A stretch of DNA of 64,000 nt, taken from NCBI RefSeq assembly GCF_041435015.1, contig NZ_CP107989.1:4278001-4342000 (forward strand). The letters run 5' to 3'. Made by a program: the position numbers and the translations under genes. The DNA comes from Streptomyces canus (GTDB lineage: Bacteria; Actinomycetota; Actinomycetes; Streptomycetales; Streptomycetaceae). Every line of letters begins with the position of its first letter. Within the stretch, counting starts at the first letter, position 1. The notes beneath the pieces were generated by a model. It was not told the DNA's origin, did no database searches, and worked only from the letters and a program-made list of their open reading frames with translations. Of this stretch, positions 50,452 to 60,506 are shown in pieces.

Positions 50452-50476
50452 CCTTTGGCCGCTCGGGCACACCGCC
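50395..50476 (-). tRNA. tRNA-Tyr (anticodon GTA), integration target
   Basis: An intact 82-base tRNA with acceptor GGCGGTG/CGCCGCC, anticodon loop CTGTAAA and a long variable arm as in bacterial tRNA-Tyr. Its 3' half is rebuilt by the element at attR, so the gene stays functional. Confidence 0.95.
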
Positions 50477-50710
50477 GGGGTTTGCTGCCCTTCGAACCGT
50501 CTTTCGGCGGTGCTCCGTGGCAACGACGTAAACAATACCCGATGCCGAGGGGTGCTTCGCCACCCGATTGATCTGCGCCCGGAGGGCATGTGGTGACTAG
50601 GCTTGGGCGGATGCGGCCCGGGTCCACGCCGGGCTCGGCGCCCGCCTCCACGTACGCCGATACGCACCCGTACGCACGCCGACACACCCCGATACAAGGA
50701 GCCACAGGAC

Positions 50711-51199
50711 ATGGCCGACTCCAGTTTCGACATCGTCTCGAAGGTCGAGCGGCAGGAGGTCGACAACGCCCTCAACCAGGCCGCCAAGGAGATCTCCCAG
50801 CGCTACGACTTCAAGGGCGTGGGTGCCTCGATCTCGTGGTCCGGTGACAAGATCCTGATGGAGGCGAACTCCGAGGACCGGGTCAATGCCGTCCTCGACG
50901 TCTTCCAGTCCAAGCTGATCAAGCGTGGGATCTCCCTGAAGGCGCTCGACGCGGGCGAGCCGCAGCTCTCCGGCAAGGAGTACAAGATCTTCGCGTCGAT
51001 CGAGGAGGGCATCTCCCAGGAGAACGCGAAGAAGGTCGCGAAGATCATCCGTGACGAGGGCCCGAAGGGCGTGAAGGCCCAGGTCCAGGGCGACGAGCTG
51101 CGGGTCAGCTCGAAGAGCCGTGACGACCTGCAGTCCATCATCGCCCTGCTGAAGGGCAAGGACTTCGACTTCGCGATCCAGTTCGTGAACTACCGGTGA
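50711..51199 (+). CDS. YajQ family nucleotide-binding protein
   Basis: The 162-residue protein starts [20 protein letters not shown] and has the two similar alpha-beta halves of YajQ, with [14 protein letters not shown] and a C-terminus ending [12 protein letters not shown]. Family members bind nucleotides or c-di-GMP; the exact ligand differs by species. The ATG at 50711 follows AAGGAG. It is the first chromosomal gene to the right of the integrated element. Confidence 0.93.
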   Translation: MADSSFDIVSKVERQEVDNALNQAAKEISQRYDFKGVGASISWSGDKILMEANSEDRVNAVLDVFQSKLIKRGISLKALDAGEPQLSGKEYKIFASIEEGISQENAKKVAKIIRDEGPKGVKAQVQGDELRVSSKSRDDLQSIIALLKGKDFDFAIQFVNYR

Positions 51200-51234
51200 G
51201 CCGCTGATCCAGCGATTCACAGCGATGCACGAGG

Positions 51235-51265
51235 AAGGGTGGGCACCTGGCCGGTGCCCACCCTT
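51235..51265. terminator. Hairpin between convergent yajQ and GlsB-like genes
   Basis: AAGGGTGGGCACC and GGTGCCCACCCTT form a perfect 13-bp stem and can serve both strands. Confidence 0.85.
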
Positions 51266-51293
51266 CTCGCCTGCTGGCTGCGGTTCGGGGGTG

Positions 51294-51560
51294 TCAGTCG
51301 CGCGAGTTGCCGAAGAGGAGACGGTAGGCGATCAGGAGCACGAGGGAGCCGCCGATCGCGGCGGCCCAGGTGGGCCCGTCGTAGAAGCTCTTGCTGACCG
51401 GGTGGTCCAGCCAACGGGCCGATATCCAGCCGCCGATGAAAGCACCCGCGATGCCGATGAGGGTCGTCCCGATGAAGCCGCCCGGGTCCCGGCCCGGCAG
51501 CAGGAACTTGGCGATGGCTCCGGCCAACAGCCCGAGGATGATCCAGCCGATGATGCTCAT
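51294..51560 (-). CDS. GlsB/YeaQ/YmgE family membrane protein
   Basis: The 88-residue Gly-rich membrane protein has three hydrophobic segments: SIIGWIILGLLAGAIAKFLL, GFIGTTLIGIAGAFIGGWIS and AAAIGGSLVLLIAYRLLFG. The GRDPGG loop between the first two is typical of the 'transglycosylase-associated' family, which despite the name is probably a stress-related membrane protein. It stands alone on the minus strand. Confidence 0.9.
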   Translation of the reverse strand: MSIIGWIILGLLAGAIAKFLLPGRDPGGFIGTTLIGIAGAFIGGWISARWLDHPVSKSFYDGPTWAAAIGGSLVLLIAYRLLFGNSRD

Positions 51561-51771
51561 GCCCTGAACCTGCCCTTCCGCGCTGTGTCCGCACTGCCCG
51601 TGGCCTGTGATCTACGTCCCGGCCGACTGGGCTTGTGCTGGAGCGCTTGGGTTGGACGACGTGCTCGTGCGACTCGCGTGTGGTGCTCTTCGTGCGGGTG
51701 TTCGTGTCCCGTTGATGAAGAGGACGTCCGTACTGCACCTTGCGGTTGCAGAGATCAGTAGGGTGCGGCGC

Positions 51772-53016
51772 ATGACAGGTTCCGGTGCCGAACTGCGGCG
51801 CACGCTGGGCACAGGCGACGCCGTGGTCATCGGTCTCGGCTCGATGATCGGTGCCGGTATCTTCGCCGCCCTCGGCCCCGCGGCGCGCGCGGCCGGGTCC
51901 GGGCTGTTGCTCGGGCTCGCGGTCGCCGCCGTGGTCGCCTACTGCAACGCCACGTCCTCGGCACGGCTGGCCGCCCTGTACCCGGCCTCGGGCGGCACCT
52001 ATGTGTACGGGCGGGAGCGGCTCGGGCCGTTCTGGGGTTATCTCGCGGGCTGGTCGTTCGTGGTCGGAAAGACGGCCTCCTGTGCGGCGATGGCGCTGAC
52101 GGTGGGTGCGTACGTCTGGCCGGGGCAGGCCCATGCCGTGGCGGTTGCCGCCGTGGTGGCGCTGACCGCGGTGAACTACGGCGGGATCCAGAAGTCCGCC
52201 TGGCTGACCCGGGCGATCGTGGCGGTGGTCCTCGCCGTCCTCGCTTCCGTGGTGGTCGTGTGTCTTGGGTCCGGGGCCTCGGAGGCCGGGCAGCTGGACA
52301 CCGGGGTCTCGGGAGGTGTGAGCGGGGTGCTGCAGGCGGCCGGTCTGCTGTTCTTCGCGTTCGCGGGCTACGCGCGCATCGCGACCCTCGGTGAGGAGGT
52401 ACGGGATCCCGCGCGCACCATCCCCCGCGCGATCCCCCTGGCCCTGGGCATCACGCTGGTGGTGTACGCGGTGGTGGCGGTGGCCGTCCTTTCCGTGCTC
52501 GGTGCTGCTGCTCTGGGCCGTGCTGACGCGCCGCTGGCCGAGGCGGTGCGCGTGGCCGGGGTGCCGGGGCTCGTGCCGGTGGTACGGGTGGGTGCCGTCG
52601 TGGCCGCGCTGGGTTCGCTGCTCGCCCTGATTCTCGGCGTCTCACGAACGACGCTGGCCATGGCCCGGGACCGGCATCTGCCGGGCGCGCTGTCGGCCGT
52701 CCACCCTCGCTTCCAGGTGCCGCACCGGGCAGAGCTGGCCGTGGGCGCGGTGGTCGCGGTCCTCGCCGCCACGGTCGACGTGCGGGGCGCGATCGGTTTC
52801 TCCTCCTTCGGTGTGCTCGCGTATTACGCGGTGGCCAACGCGTCGGCGTGGACCCTCGGTTCGGCTCCGGCAGCCCGGGTGGTACCGGTGGTGGGGCTGC
52901 TCGGGTGTGTGGTTCTGGCGTTCGCGCTGCCTGGGGTTTCGGTGGTCGCGGGCGCGGGGGTGCTGGCGGTCGGGGCGGGGGCGTATGGCGTACGGAAGTG
53001 GTGGGCGGGGCGGTAG
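51772..53016 (+). CDS. APC family amino-acid permease
   Basis: The 414-residue protein has about 12 membrane helices and the APC signature GLGSMIGAGIFAALGPAARA near 21-40, where the unwound helix 1 binds substrate. Later marks are ASGGTYVYGRERLGPFWGYL and FFAFAGYARIATLGEEVRDP (about 203-222), the consensus helix-6 region. The ATG at 51772 (AGGG upstream) is preferred over the much longer frame. Likely an amino-acid or polyamine uptake carrier; substrate unknown. Confidence 0.88.
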   Translation: MTGSGAELRRTLGTGDAVVIGLGSMIGAGIFAALGPAARAAGSGLLLGLAVAAVVAYCNATSSARLAALYPASGGTYVYGRERLGPFWGYLAGWSFVVGKTASCAAMALTVGAYVWPGQAHAVAVAAVVALTAVNYGGIQKSAWLTRAIVAVVLAVLASVVVVCLGSGASEAGQLDTGVSGGVSGVLQAAGLLFFAFAGYARIATLGEEVRDPARTIPRAIPLALGITLVVYAVVAVAVLSVLGAAALGRADAPLAEAVRVAGVPGLVPVVRVGAVVAALGSLLALILGVSRTTLAMARDRHLPGALSAVHPRFQVPHRAELAVGAVVAVLAATVDVRGAIGFSSFGVLAYYAVANASAWTLGSAPAARVVPVVGLLGCVVLAFALPGVSVVAGAGVLAVGAGAYGVRKWWAGR

Positions 53017-53046
53017 GTCGGCGGCCGCGTCCTCCTCAAGGGGGCG

Positions 53047-53616
53047 TCAGGACGCGTGGGCCGGCGGTGCCGTGCGTATCCGGAACTGTGTCCAGGGAGT
53101 CATCTCCAACTCCTCGTTCATCTCCTCGTACCAGCCCGTGCCGTCGACCCAGGCTTGCAGCCAGTCCGTGAGGGTGGGGGCGTCCACGAACCAGGAGTGG
53201 TCGCAGTCACCGGCGTTCGGCTCGAAGAGGAGTACGGGGGCTTCCGGGCTGAGGCAGTCCACGCAGGCGTACATCGCACAGCCCCAGTGGGATATCGGCA
53301 GGACGCCCTCCGGCCAGGGCCAGTCGGGGTCCTTACGGCTGCTCTTGCGGTTGGCCAGGTATTGCACGACGGCCGCGGGCTCGCCGGACGGAGGGCTGTC
53401 GAGCAGGGGCAACAGGCCGTACTCCGGGCCGAATCCGCCGTCACCTATACGCAGGTAGAGGTCCGCGAGCAGCGGGGGCAGGCGGAAGCCCAGCGCTGCC
53501 TCGGCGCGGGAGAGGGTGTCCGCTTCCACCGGCTCGGGGAGGGAAGTCCAACCCCACGGCCGGGTGTTGCGGGCCTTGTCCGCCACCCGTGCCAGCAACT
53601 GCTCGCTCTCGGTCAT
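53047..53616 (-). CDS. SMI1/KNR4 (SUKH)-like protein
   Basis: The 189-residue protein has the SUKH pattern: LPEPVEADTLSRAEAALGFR LPP at about 27-49, LADLYLRIGDGGFGPEYGLL and WPEGVLPISHWGCAMYACVD, then WFVDAPTLTDWLQAWVDGTG. SUKH proteins are often immunity partners of polymorphic toxins but also housekeeping; no toxin gene is near. ATG at 53616 is chosen; the longer frame reaches back into unrelated sequence. Confidence 0.82.
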   Translation of the reverse strand: MTESEQLLARVADKARNTRPWGWTSLPEPVEADTLSRAEAALGFRLPPLLADLYLRIGDGGFGPEYGLLPLLDSPPSGEPAAVVQYLANRKSSRKDPDWPWPEGVLPISHWGCAMYACVDCLSPEAPVLLFEPNAGDCDHSWFVDAPTLTDWLQAWVDGTGWYEEMNEELEMTPWTQFRIRTAPPAHAS

Positions 53617-53701
53617 GCATTCATGATGCAGGGCGGCACTGACAGCCGGGCAGACCTGTGGACAACCTCCGGGTTGTGGAAAACCCCGGGTGAACCTCGG
53701 C

Positions 53702-53898
53702 TCAGGCGAGGTGGACGTCGAAAGCGCAGCCGAGGAGTTCGTGGACGCCCCGGAGGGGAGGCGGGTCGGCGAAGAGATCTCGGCGTCCTCGCACAACGCC
53801 CACGTCCCCTCGTAGCCCTCCTCGCCCTCGTAGCCCTCCTCGCCCTCGAACTCGGCTTCCCGGTCGTACGACACCAGGACGTACTTGGGCGCCCCCAC
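53702..53898 (-). pseudogene. Possible small gene with a frameshift
   Basis: From GTG 53898 the minus frame encodes VGAPKYVLVSYDREAEFEGE with two GEEGYE repeats. Near 53790 the likely continuation changes frame to RRDLFADPPPLRGVHELLGC AFDVHLA and stops at 53702. One missing base would explain it. No family recognised; the call is tentative. Confidence 0.35.
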
Positions 53899-53914
53899 TC
53901 CCCCGGCCCGTCCG

Positions 53915-54307
53915 TCAGTGGGTCGCGAACGGCTCGTCCGTGGGGACGATTTCGCGGCCCAGTGGGAACAGGGACACGGGGATCAGCTTGAAGTTGGCGA
54001 TGCCGAACGGGATACCGATGATCGTGATGCAGAGGACGAGGCCCGTCGCGATGTGGCCCAGGGCCAGCCACCAGCCGGCGAGGACCAGCCACAGGACGTT
54101 GCCGACGCAGGAGGGCGCGCCCGCGTCACGGCGCTCGACCGTGGTGTACCCGAAGGGCCACAGGGCGTAGACGCCGATGCGGAAGGCCGCTAGGCCGAAC
54201 GGGATGCCGATGATGGTGATGCAGAGCAGCGCGCCCGCGGCCAGGTAGGCGAGGAACAGCCAGAAGCCGCTCAGGACGAGCCAAATGACGTTCAGGATGG
54301 TTTTCAC
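53915..54307 (-). CDS. yccF: YccF family membrane protein
   Basis: The 130-residue inner-membrane protein is an internal duplication: [20 protein letters not shown] and [20 protein letters not shown] each lead into [10 protein letters not shown]. That is the double YccF domain. Function unknown. It starts at GTG 54307, overlapping the htpX stop (GTGA), so it is translated after htpX. Confidence 0.92.
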   Translation of the reverse strand: MKTILNVIWLVLSGFWLFLAYLAAGALLCITIIGIPFGLAAFRIGVYALWPFGYTTVERRDAGAPSCVGNVLWLVLAGWWLALGHIATGLVLCITIIGIPFGIANFKLIPVSLFPLGREIVPTDEPFATH

Positions 54308-55167
54308 TGGAGTCGACCTGCCATCTTCTCGAGCCGGGCGATGCGCTCCGCCATCGGCGGGTGCGTCGAGAACATCTTGGACAGTCCCTGGCCAGGGCGG
54401 AACGGGTTCGCGATCATCATGTGGCTCGCGGTCTCGATGCGCGGTTCGGGGGGCAACGGCAGTTGCTTGGTGCCCATTTCGAGCTTGCGCAGGGCGCCGG
54501 CGAGCGCGAGGGGGTCGCCGGTGAGCTGGGCGCCGGACGCGTCCGCCTCGTACTCCCTGGAGCGGCTGATGGCCATCTGGATGAGGCCGGCCGCAAGGGG
54601 TCCGAGAATCATGATCATCATCATACCGAGGAGGCCCGGGCCGTCATCGTCGTCGGAGCGGCCGATCGGGATCAGCCAGGCGAAGTTGACCAGGAACATG
54701 ATCACGGATGCGAGGGCGCCGGCGACCGACGAGATCAGGATGTCGCGGTTGTAGACATGGCTGAGTTCGTGGCCGATGACACCGCGCAGTTCACGCTCGT
54801 CCAGCATGCGCAGGATGCCGTCGGTGCAGCACACGGCGGCGTTGCGCGGATTGCGGCCGGTCGCGAAGGCATTGGGTGCCTCGGTCGGCGAGATGTACAG
54901 GCGCGGCATGGGCTGACGGGCCTGGGTGGAGAGTTCGCGGACCATGCGATACAGGGCCGGTGCCTCGAACTCGCTTACCGGGCGGGCACGCATCGCGCGT
55001 AGAGCCAGCTTGTCGCTGTTCCAGTACGCGTACGCGTTGGTGCCCAGCGCGATCAGGACGGCCACCACCAGCCCCATGCGGCCGAAGAAGCTGCCGATGA
55101 CGATGATGAGTGCGGACAGTCCCCCGAGGAGGACTGCGGTCCTGAGCCCGTTGTGCCGGCGGTGCAC
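54304..55167 (-). CDS. htpX: HtpX membrane zinc protease
   Basis: HtpX degrades damaged membrane proteins. The 287-residue product has two N-terminal helices (about 10-45), the zinc motif HELSH at 133-137 with the third ligand in [13 protein letters not shown], and further helices at 145-195. The GTG at 55167 is selected because GGAGGG stands six bases upstream and the length matches HtpX. The longer frame adds 23 residues without a ribosome site. It lies 213 bases after nuoN in the same direction. Confidence 0.93.
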   Translation of the reverse strand: MHRRHNGLRTAVLLGGLSALIIVIGSFFGRMGLVVAVLIALGTNAYAYWNSDKLALRAMRARPVSEFEAPALYRMVRELSTQARQPMPRLYISPTEAPNAFATGRNPRNAAVCCTDGILRMLDERELRGVIGHELSHVYNRDILISSVAGALASVIMFLVNFAWLIPIGRSDDDDGPGLLGMMMIMILGPLAAGLIQMAISRSREYEADASGAQLTGDPLALAGALRKLEMGTKQLPLPPEPRIETASHMMIANPFRPGQGLSKMFSTHPPMAERIARLEKMAGRLQ

Positions 55168-55380
55168 GGTACGCCCTCCAAGTGGTGCAGCAGGGGAACC
55201 CTTTGCTTGCTGATCTCCGATGTCTTCCGATGCCACCGGTCCGTGATGCCACGTCCAGTGGACCCTCCCGTTTTGCTCAACGCCAGGCGAGGGTCACTAG
55301 TTCCCTTGTGCGCACGGAGGCCCAGGTGGGCCGTCCGGGTGATGGTTCAAGGGCGGCTGTTCAGGCTGGGGAGGACCGGT

Positions 55381-56934
55381 TCAGAAGAGTCCGGTGTCGG
55401 TGAAGCGCAACACCAGCTGAGGCGCGCCCGAGAGGGCGACGCCGAGGACGCCGGTCAGGGCGAGCGCGGCTGTGAGGGGGGCGGGGACGCGGTGCGCGGC
55501 GGGTTCGCCCTCGGGGGCCCTGAACAGCAGCGTCGTCCATTGGAGGTAGTAGAAGAGCGCGATCACGACGTTGACGGCCATGACCACGGCGAGCCATCCG
55601 AGGCCGGCGTCCACGGCCGCCGAGAAGACGGTGACCTTGGCGAACAGGCCGATGATGCCCGGCGGCAGCCCTGCCAGGCAGAGCAGGAAGAAGGCCAGGA
55701 GGAGGGCGGCGAGCGGGTTGGTCGCGTAGAGGCCGCGGTAGTCGGTGATGCGGTTCGCGGCCCTCGTTCGGCCCACCAGCGCGGCCACCGCGAAGGCGCC
55801 GAGGTTCACGGCGGCGTACATGAGGGCGTAGGCGACGGTGGAGCCGACGGATCGCTCGGCGTCGTCGGAGTACGCGGCGGCGGCGATCGGGACGAGGAGG
55901 TAGCCGGCCTGGCCGACGGAGGACCAGGCGAGCAGCCGTACGGCGCTGTACGCGCGCGTGGCCTGCTGGCGCAGCGCGCCGACGTTGCCGACGGTCATGG
56001 TGAGAGCGGCGAGCGCGGCGAGCGCCGGGCCCCAGACGTCGGCGTACGACGGCAGGGCGACGACGGTGACGAGGATCAGGCCGGAGAAGCCGACCGTTTT
56101 GCCGACAACCGACAAGTAGGCGGCGATCGGGAGGGGTGCGCCCACGTAGGTGTCGGGCACCCAGAAGTGGAACGGGACGGCGGCCGTCTTGAAGGCGAAG
56201 CCGACGAGGGTGAGGACGACGCCGGTCTGGGCCAGCGTGTGGAGCTGTCCGTCGACGTTCTGGATGCGGTCGGCGATCTGTGTGAGGTAGAGGGTGCCCG
56301 TGGAGGCGTACACGAAGCTGATGCCCATGAGGCTGACCGCGGTCGCGGTGACCGAGGACAGGAAGAACTTCAGGGCCGCTTCGGAGGACTTCCTGTCGCC
56401 GTGCCGGATGCCGACGAGGGCGAAGGCGGGCAGGGAGGCGACTTCCAGGGCGACGACGAGGGTCGCCAGGTCGCGGGAGGCGGGCAGGAGTGCGGCGCCT
56501 GCGGCCGAGGAGAGCAGCAGGAACCAGTACTCCCCTTCGGGGAGTCTCTTGTCGGCGTCCTTGAGGGTGGTGACCGACAGGAGGGCCGCCAGGAGGGCGC
56601 CGCCAAGGACGAGGAACTGGATGACGAGCGTGAAGCGGTCGGCCGCATAGCTGCACACGTCGGCGTCGCCGGTCAGGCAGAAGGTGCTGCGGTCGCCGTC
56701 CAGGAGGGGAAGCAGCAGGAGCGCGGAGGCTGCCAGGCCCGCGACCGAGACCCACCCGAGCAGGGCTTTCTTCTGCTCGCCGACGAACAGGTCTGCGACG
56801 AGAACGACGAGTCCGACGACCGCGGTGAGGGTGGGTGGCGCGACCGCGAGCCAGTCGACGGACTGCACGAGGTTCGCAGCCAGGGGCTCGGCCGAAGAAG
56901 CCAATGGCTGAGCCATGGCGGCCAGGGTGCTCAT
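55381..56934 (-). CDS. nuoN: NADH-quinone oxidoreductase subunit N (second cluster)
   Basis: This is an antiporter-like proton-pumping subunit of complex I: 517 residues, about 14 membrane helices. It has the core KFFLSSVTATAVSLMGISFV, the helix with KTAAVPFHFWVPDTYVGAP and the later RLLAWSSVGQAGYLLVPIAA. Start ATG 56934 overlaps the nuoM stop (ATGA). It is the last gene of the cluster. Confidence 0.95.
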   Translation of the reverse strand: MSTLAAMAQPLASSAEPLAANLVQSVDWLAVAPPTLTAVVGLVVLVADLFVGEQKKALLGWVSVAGLAASALLLLPLLDGDRSTFCLTGDADVCSYAADRFTLVIQFLVLGGALLAALLSVTTLKDADKRLPEGEYWFLLLSSAAGAALLPASRDLATLVVALEVASLPAFALVGIRHGDRKSSEAALKFFLSSVTATAVSLMGISFVYASTGTLYLTQIADRIQNVDGQLHTLAQTGVVLTLVGFAFKTAAVPFHFWVPDTYVGAPLPIAAYLSVVGKTVGFSGLILVTVVALPSYADVWGPALAALAALTMTVGNVGALRQQATRAYSAVRLLAWSSVGQAGYLLVPIAAAAYSDDAERSVGSTVAYALMYAAVNLGAFAVAALVGRTRAANRITDYRGLYATNPLAALLLAFFLLCLAGLPPGIIGLFAKVTVFSAAVDAGLGWLAVVMAVNVVIALFYYLQWTTLLFRAPEGEPAAHRVPAPLTAALALTGVLGVALSGAPQLVLRFTDTGLF

Positions 56935-58505
56935 CGGGTGCCTCCTGCGAGGAGCTGCTGGACGGCCGGGTCGGTGAGGCCGAGGAGGGCCTTCGGCCAC
57001 AGGCCTGCCGCGACGGTGAGGGCGACGAGCGGCGTCCAGGCCGCGAACTCGTACGTGTGGACGTCGGCGAGTTGGGGTGCGTCCTGGGGTACGGCGCCCA
57101 TGCAGACGCGGCGGACCACGACGAGCATGTACGCGGCTGTCAGGAGGGTGCCGAACGCGCCGATCGCCATGAAGGTGAGGAAGGCGGGGCGGCTGAGGTC
57201 GTCGGCGGGTTCGAAGGCGCCGAACAGGGCCAGCATCTCGCCCCAGAATCCGGCGAGGCCGGGCAGGCCGAGCGAGGCGACCGCGCCGAAGGCCAGCAGG
57301 CCGCCGAGGCGCGGGGCCTTGCCGTACAGGGCGGCTCCGGTCTCCTCGGCCAGGGTGTCGAGGTCGGTGGTGCCGGTGCGGTCCTTCAGTGCGCCGACCA
57401 GGAAGAACAGGAGGCCGGTGATGAGGCCGTGGGCGATGTTGGCGAACAGGGCGCCGTTCACGCCGGTCGGGGTCATGGTGGCGATGCCGAGCAGGACGAA
57501 ACCCATGTGGCCGACGGAGGAGTAGGCGATGAGGCGCTTGAGATCGCCCTTCGCGCCACGCTTGGCGAGGGCGAGGCAGGCCAGGGATCCGTAGATGATC
57601 CCGACCACGGCGAAGGCGGCGAGGTAGGGCGCGAAGTCGCGGAAGCCGTCGGGGGCGATCGGCAGCAAAATCCGGACGAACCCATACGTACCCATCTTCA
57701 GCAGGACGCCGGCCAGCAGGACCGAGCCGACGGTAGGCGCGGCGGTGTGGGCGTCGGGCAGCCAGCTGTGCAGCGGCCACATCGGGGTCTTGACCGCGAG
57801 CCCGATCCCGATCGCCAGAACGGCGATGACCTGCACGGATGCGGACAGCGACCGGCCGTTGTCAGTGGCGAGTGCCACCATGTCGAATGTGCCCGCCTTG
57901 ATCCCGATCAGGAGCAGGCCCAGCAGCATGACGACCGAGCCGAGCAGTGTGTAGAGGATGAAGCGCCAGGCGGCGGCCTGGCGGTCCTCGCCGCCCCAGC
58001 GGGCGATGAGGAAGTACATCGGGACGAGCACCATCTCGAACGCGAGGAAGAACAGCAGCAGATCGAGGACGGCGAAGGTCGCGAGGGTGCCGGACTCGAG
58101 CATGAGCAGCAGTGCGACGAAGGCCTTCGGGGTGGGGCCCGCGGGCATCTTGAAGTACGAGTAGAGCGCGCAGAGGAAGGTCAGCAGCGCGGTCAGGACC
58201 AGAAGGGGGAGGGAGATGCCGTCGATGCCGAGGTGGATGCGCACGTCGAGTGCGGGGATCCAGCTAATGTCAGTCGTGGCCTGCATCTTCGACGGATGGT
58301 CGTGGTCGAAGCCGAGTGCCAGGACGATCGCGGCGATGAGGATCACGCCGGTGACCGTCACACCGTGCCGCAGTACGGCCTGGTCCGGCGACTTCCCCTT
58401 CAGTCCGGGCGGAGCCGGCAGCAGAGCCGTGACGGCGCCGAGGAGCGGGCCGGCCACGACGAACGCCAGAAGGAACTGCATCACGGACTCGTTGATATCG
58501 ATCAC
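56931..58505 (-). CDS. nuoM: NADH-quinone oxidoreductase subunit M (second cluster)
   Basis: A 524-residue antiporter-like complex I subunit with about 14 helices. It has FHLGIDGISLPLLVL-type HLGIDGISLPLLVLTALLT, the Glu-bearing FLAFEMVLVPMYFLI, and KTPMWPLHSWLPDAHTAAPT followed by RLIAYSSVGHMGFVLLGIAT. GTG at 58505; nuoL ends six bases upstream. Confidence 0.95.
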   Translation of the reverse strand: MIDINESVMQFLLAFVVAGPLLGAVTALLPAPPGLKGKSPDQAVLRHGVTVTGVILIAAIVLALGFDHDHPSKMQATTDISWIPALDVRIHLGIDGISLPLLVLTALLTFLCALYSYFKMPAGPTPKAFVALLLMLESGTLATFAVLDLLLFFLAFEMVLVPMYFLIARWGGEDRQAAAWRFILYTLLGSVVMLLGLLLIGIKAGTFDMVALATDNGRSLSASVQVIAVLAIGIGLAVKTPMWPLHSWLPDAHTAAPTVGSVLLAGVLLKMGTYGFVRILLPIAPDGFRDFAPYLAAFAVVGIIYGSLACLALAKRGAKGDLKRLIAYSSVGHMGFVLLGIATMTPTGVNGALFANIAHGLITGLLFFLVGALKDRTGTTDLDTLAEETGAALYGKAPRLGGLLAFGAVASLGLPGLAGFWGEMLALFGAFEPADDLSRPAFLTFMAIGAFGTLLTAAYMLVVVRRVCMGAVPQDAPQLADVHTYEFAAWTPLVALTVAAGLWPKALLGLTDPAVQQLLAGGTR

Positions 58506-58511
58506 GCCTGC

Positions 58512-60506
58512 TCACGCTCCCGTGGCGACGAGGACGACGGCAACCGCGAGGACAACGGTGCCGGCGAGCAGCGCGCTCACATAGGTCTGCAGATTGCCGG
58601 TCTGGGCCCGGCGTACGGCGGTGCCGAGCCAGCGGGGCAGTGTTCCCGCGCCGCGTACGTAGGTCTCGACGACCTCACGGTCCAGGAACCGGACGAGGGT
58701 GGCTCCGGCCTGTACCGGGCGGACGAAGAGGGCCGAGTACAGGGCGTCCAGGTGGAAACCGACGGCGGCGTGGCGGTGCAGTGGGCCGAGCAGCAACCGA
58801 CCGGGGTCCGCGGGGTCGGGCGCGTAGGCCACGTCTCCGTATGCGGGCTCGTGGGTGGCGATGGCTTCGGCCTCGACCAGTCCGGCGTCGCCCTCGGGGT
58901 GGGCGGCGACGGCACCCAGCGGGACGCGGGCCGTGACCGCACTGGTGTGCCGCCAGGCCGCGTAGGTGACGATGCCGCCGACCAGGGCCACGCCCGTGCC
59001 GAGGACGGAGGTGGTGAGGGTCGGGGTGAGGTCGCGGCCGTCGAACCAGTCGGGCAGCACGCGGTAGGAGAACGCGCCGAGGGCGAGGGACGGGGCCGCG
59101 AGGACCCAGAGGACGACGGTCATCGTCAGCGGCTGGCGTCCGTGGTCGGGGGCTTCGGTGCCCCGCCCGCGGAAGGCCAGCAGCCACAGCCGTGTCGCGT
59201 ACGCGGCTGTGAGCAGGGCCGTGAGGAGGCCGGCGACGAGGGTGATCCAGCCTGCGGCGCCGGGGGCGTGTTCGGTGTGGCCGGTGGCGACGTGCTCGGC
59301 CGCGCCGAGGACGGACTCCTTGGAGAAGAAGCCGCTGAAGGGCGGGATCGCGGCGAGCGCGAGGAGCGCCACGGTCATCGTCCAGTAGGCGTCGGGGACA
59401 CGGGCGCTCAGGTCCTTCATACGGGACATGGCGGCCAGGGAGTTGGTGCCGGCGGCGTGGATGACCACGCCGGCCGCGAGGAACAGCAGCGCCTTGAAGG
59501 CGCCGTGGGACAGGAGGTGGAAGACGGCGGCACCGCGGTCGCCGACGGCGAGGGCGCCGGTCATGTAGCCGAGCTGGCCCATCGTCGAGTAGGCGAGGAC
59601 ACGCTTGATGTCGTCCTGGGCGAGCGCGGCGAGACCCGAACCGATCATCGTGACGGCGGCCATGACGGCGAGGACCACCATCGCGGCCTGGGAGGCCTCG
59701 AAGACCGGGAGGAGGCGGGCGATGAAGTAGACACCGGCGGCAACCATCGTCGCGGCGTGGATCAGAGCGGAGACGGGCGTGGGGCCCGCCATCGCGTCGG
59801 GAAGCCAGGTGTGCAGCGGGAACTGCGCCGACTTGCCCGCCACGCCCGCGAGGAGGAGCAGGACGATCAGGGTCGGGTGGTCGAGCCCGCCGTGCGCGAC
59901 GGCGTCGAGGACCTTCGTGATCCGGAAGGAGCCGGCGTCGGTGGCCAGGGCGAACAGGCCGATCAGGAAGGGGACGTCACCGAGCTTGGTCACCAGGAAT
60001 GCCTTGAGGGAGGCGGCGCGGGCCTCCGGGGTCTCCCAGTAGTGGCCGACCAGGAAGTACGAGCAGATGCCCATGATCTCCCAGCCGACCAGCAGCACGA
60101 TCAGGTCGCCGGAGTAGACGACGAGCAGCATCGCGGAGGTGAAGAGGGAGACGAGAGCGGCGTAGGAGGGATAGCGCGGGTCGTCGCGCAGATAGCCGGT
60201 CGAGTAGATCTGCACACAGGTGGCGACGAACGCGACCAGGACGGCGACGAGGGAGGCGAAGCCGTCGATGTACAGGGCGAGTTCGATCGGGACCGAGCCG
60301 GTCGGGGTGAGTTCGGTGGCGGCGTTCACCGTCTGTTCGCCGCCCTGGCGTACGGCGACCACCGCGGCGAGCGCAAGGGCGACCAGGGGCGGCAGGACGG
60401 CGAGCGGGCGGACGAAGCCGGGGGCGGTGCGGCCCAGGAGCAGGCCGGCCGCGGCACCCAGGAAAGGAAGGAGGGGGACGAGGACGGCGAGGGTGGTCGT
60501 GGTCAC
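58512..60506 (-). CDS. nuoL: NADH-quinone oxidoreductase subunit L (second cluster)
   Basis: The 664-residue largest antiporter-like subunit also carries the long lateral helix at its C-terminus. Marks are [60 protein letters not shown] and [23 protein letters not shown] at 60506 lies in a GTGA overlap with nuoK. Its C-terminal part (about 500-620) includes a hydrophilic insertion rich in Glu/Pro. Confidence 0.95.
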   Translation of the reverse strand: MTTTTLAVLVPLLPFLGAAAGLLLGRTAPGFVRPLAVLPPLVALALAAVVAVRQGGEQTVNAATELTPTGSVPIELALYIDGFASLVAVLVAFVATCVQIYSTGYLRDDPRYPSYAALVSLFTSAMLLVVYSGDLIVLLVGWEIMGICSYFLVGHYWETPEARAASLKAFLVTKLGDVPFLIGLFALATDAGSFRITKVLDAVAHGGLDHPTLIVLLLLAGVAGKSAQFPLHTWLPDAMAGPTPVSALIHAATMVAAGVYFIARLLPVFEASQAAMVVLAVMAAVTMIGSGLAALAQDDIKRVLAYSTMGQLGYMTGALAVGDRGAAVFHLLSHGAFKALLFLAAGVVIHAAGTNSLAAMSRMKDLSARVPDAYWTMTVALLALAAIPPFSGFFSKESVLGAAEHVATGHTEHAPGAAGWITLVAGLLTALLTAAYATRLWLLAFRGRGTEAPDHGRQPLTMTVVLWVLAAPSLALGAFSYRVLPDWFDGRDLTPTLTTSVLGTGVALVGGIVTYAAWRHTSAVTARVPLGAVAAHPEGDAGLVEAEAIATHEPAYGDVAYAPDPADPGRLLLGPLHRHAAVGFHLDALYSALFVRPVQAGATLVRFLDREVVETYVRGAGTLPRWLGTAVRRAQTGNLQTYVSALLAGTVVLAVAVVLVATGA

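Noticed and set aside
53047..53898. SUKH-like protein extended to 283 residues
   Set aside because: The extension covers a separate peptide-like stretch with its own likely frameshift; the family region begins at the ATG at 53616.
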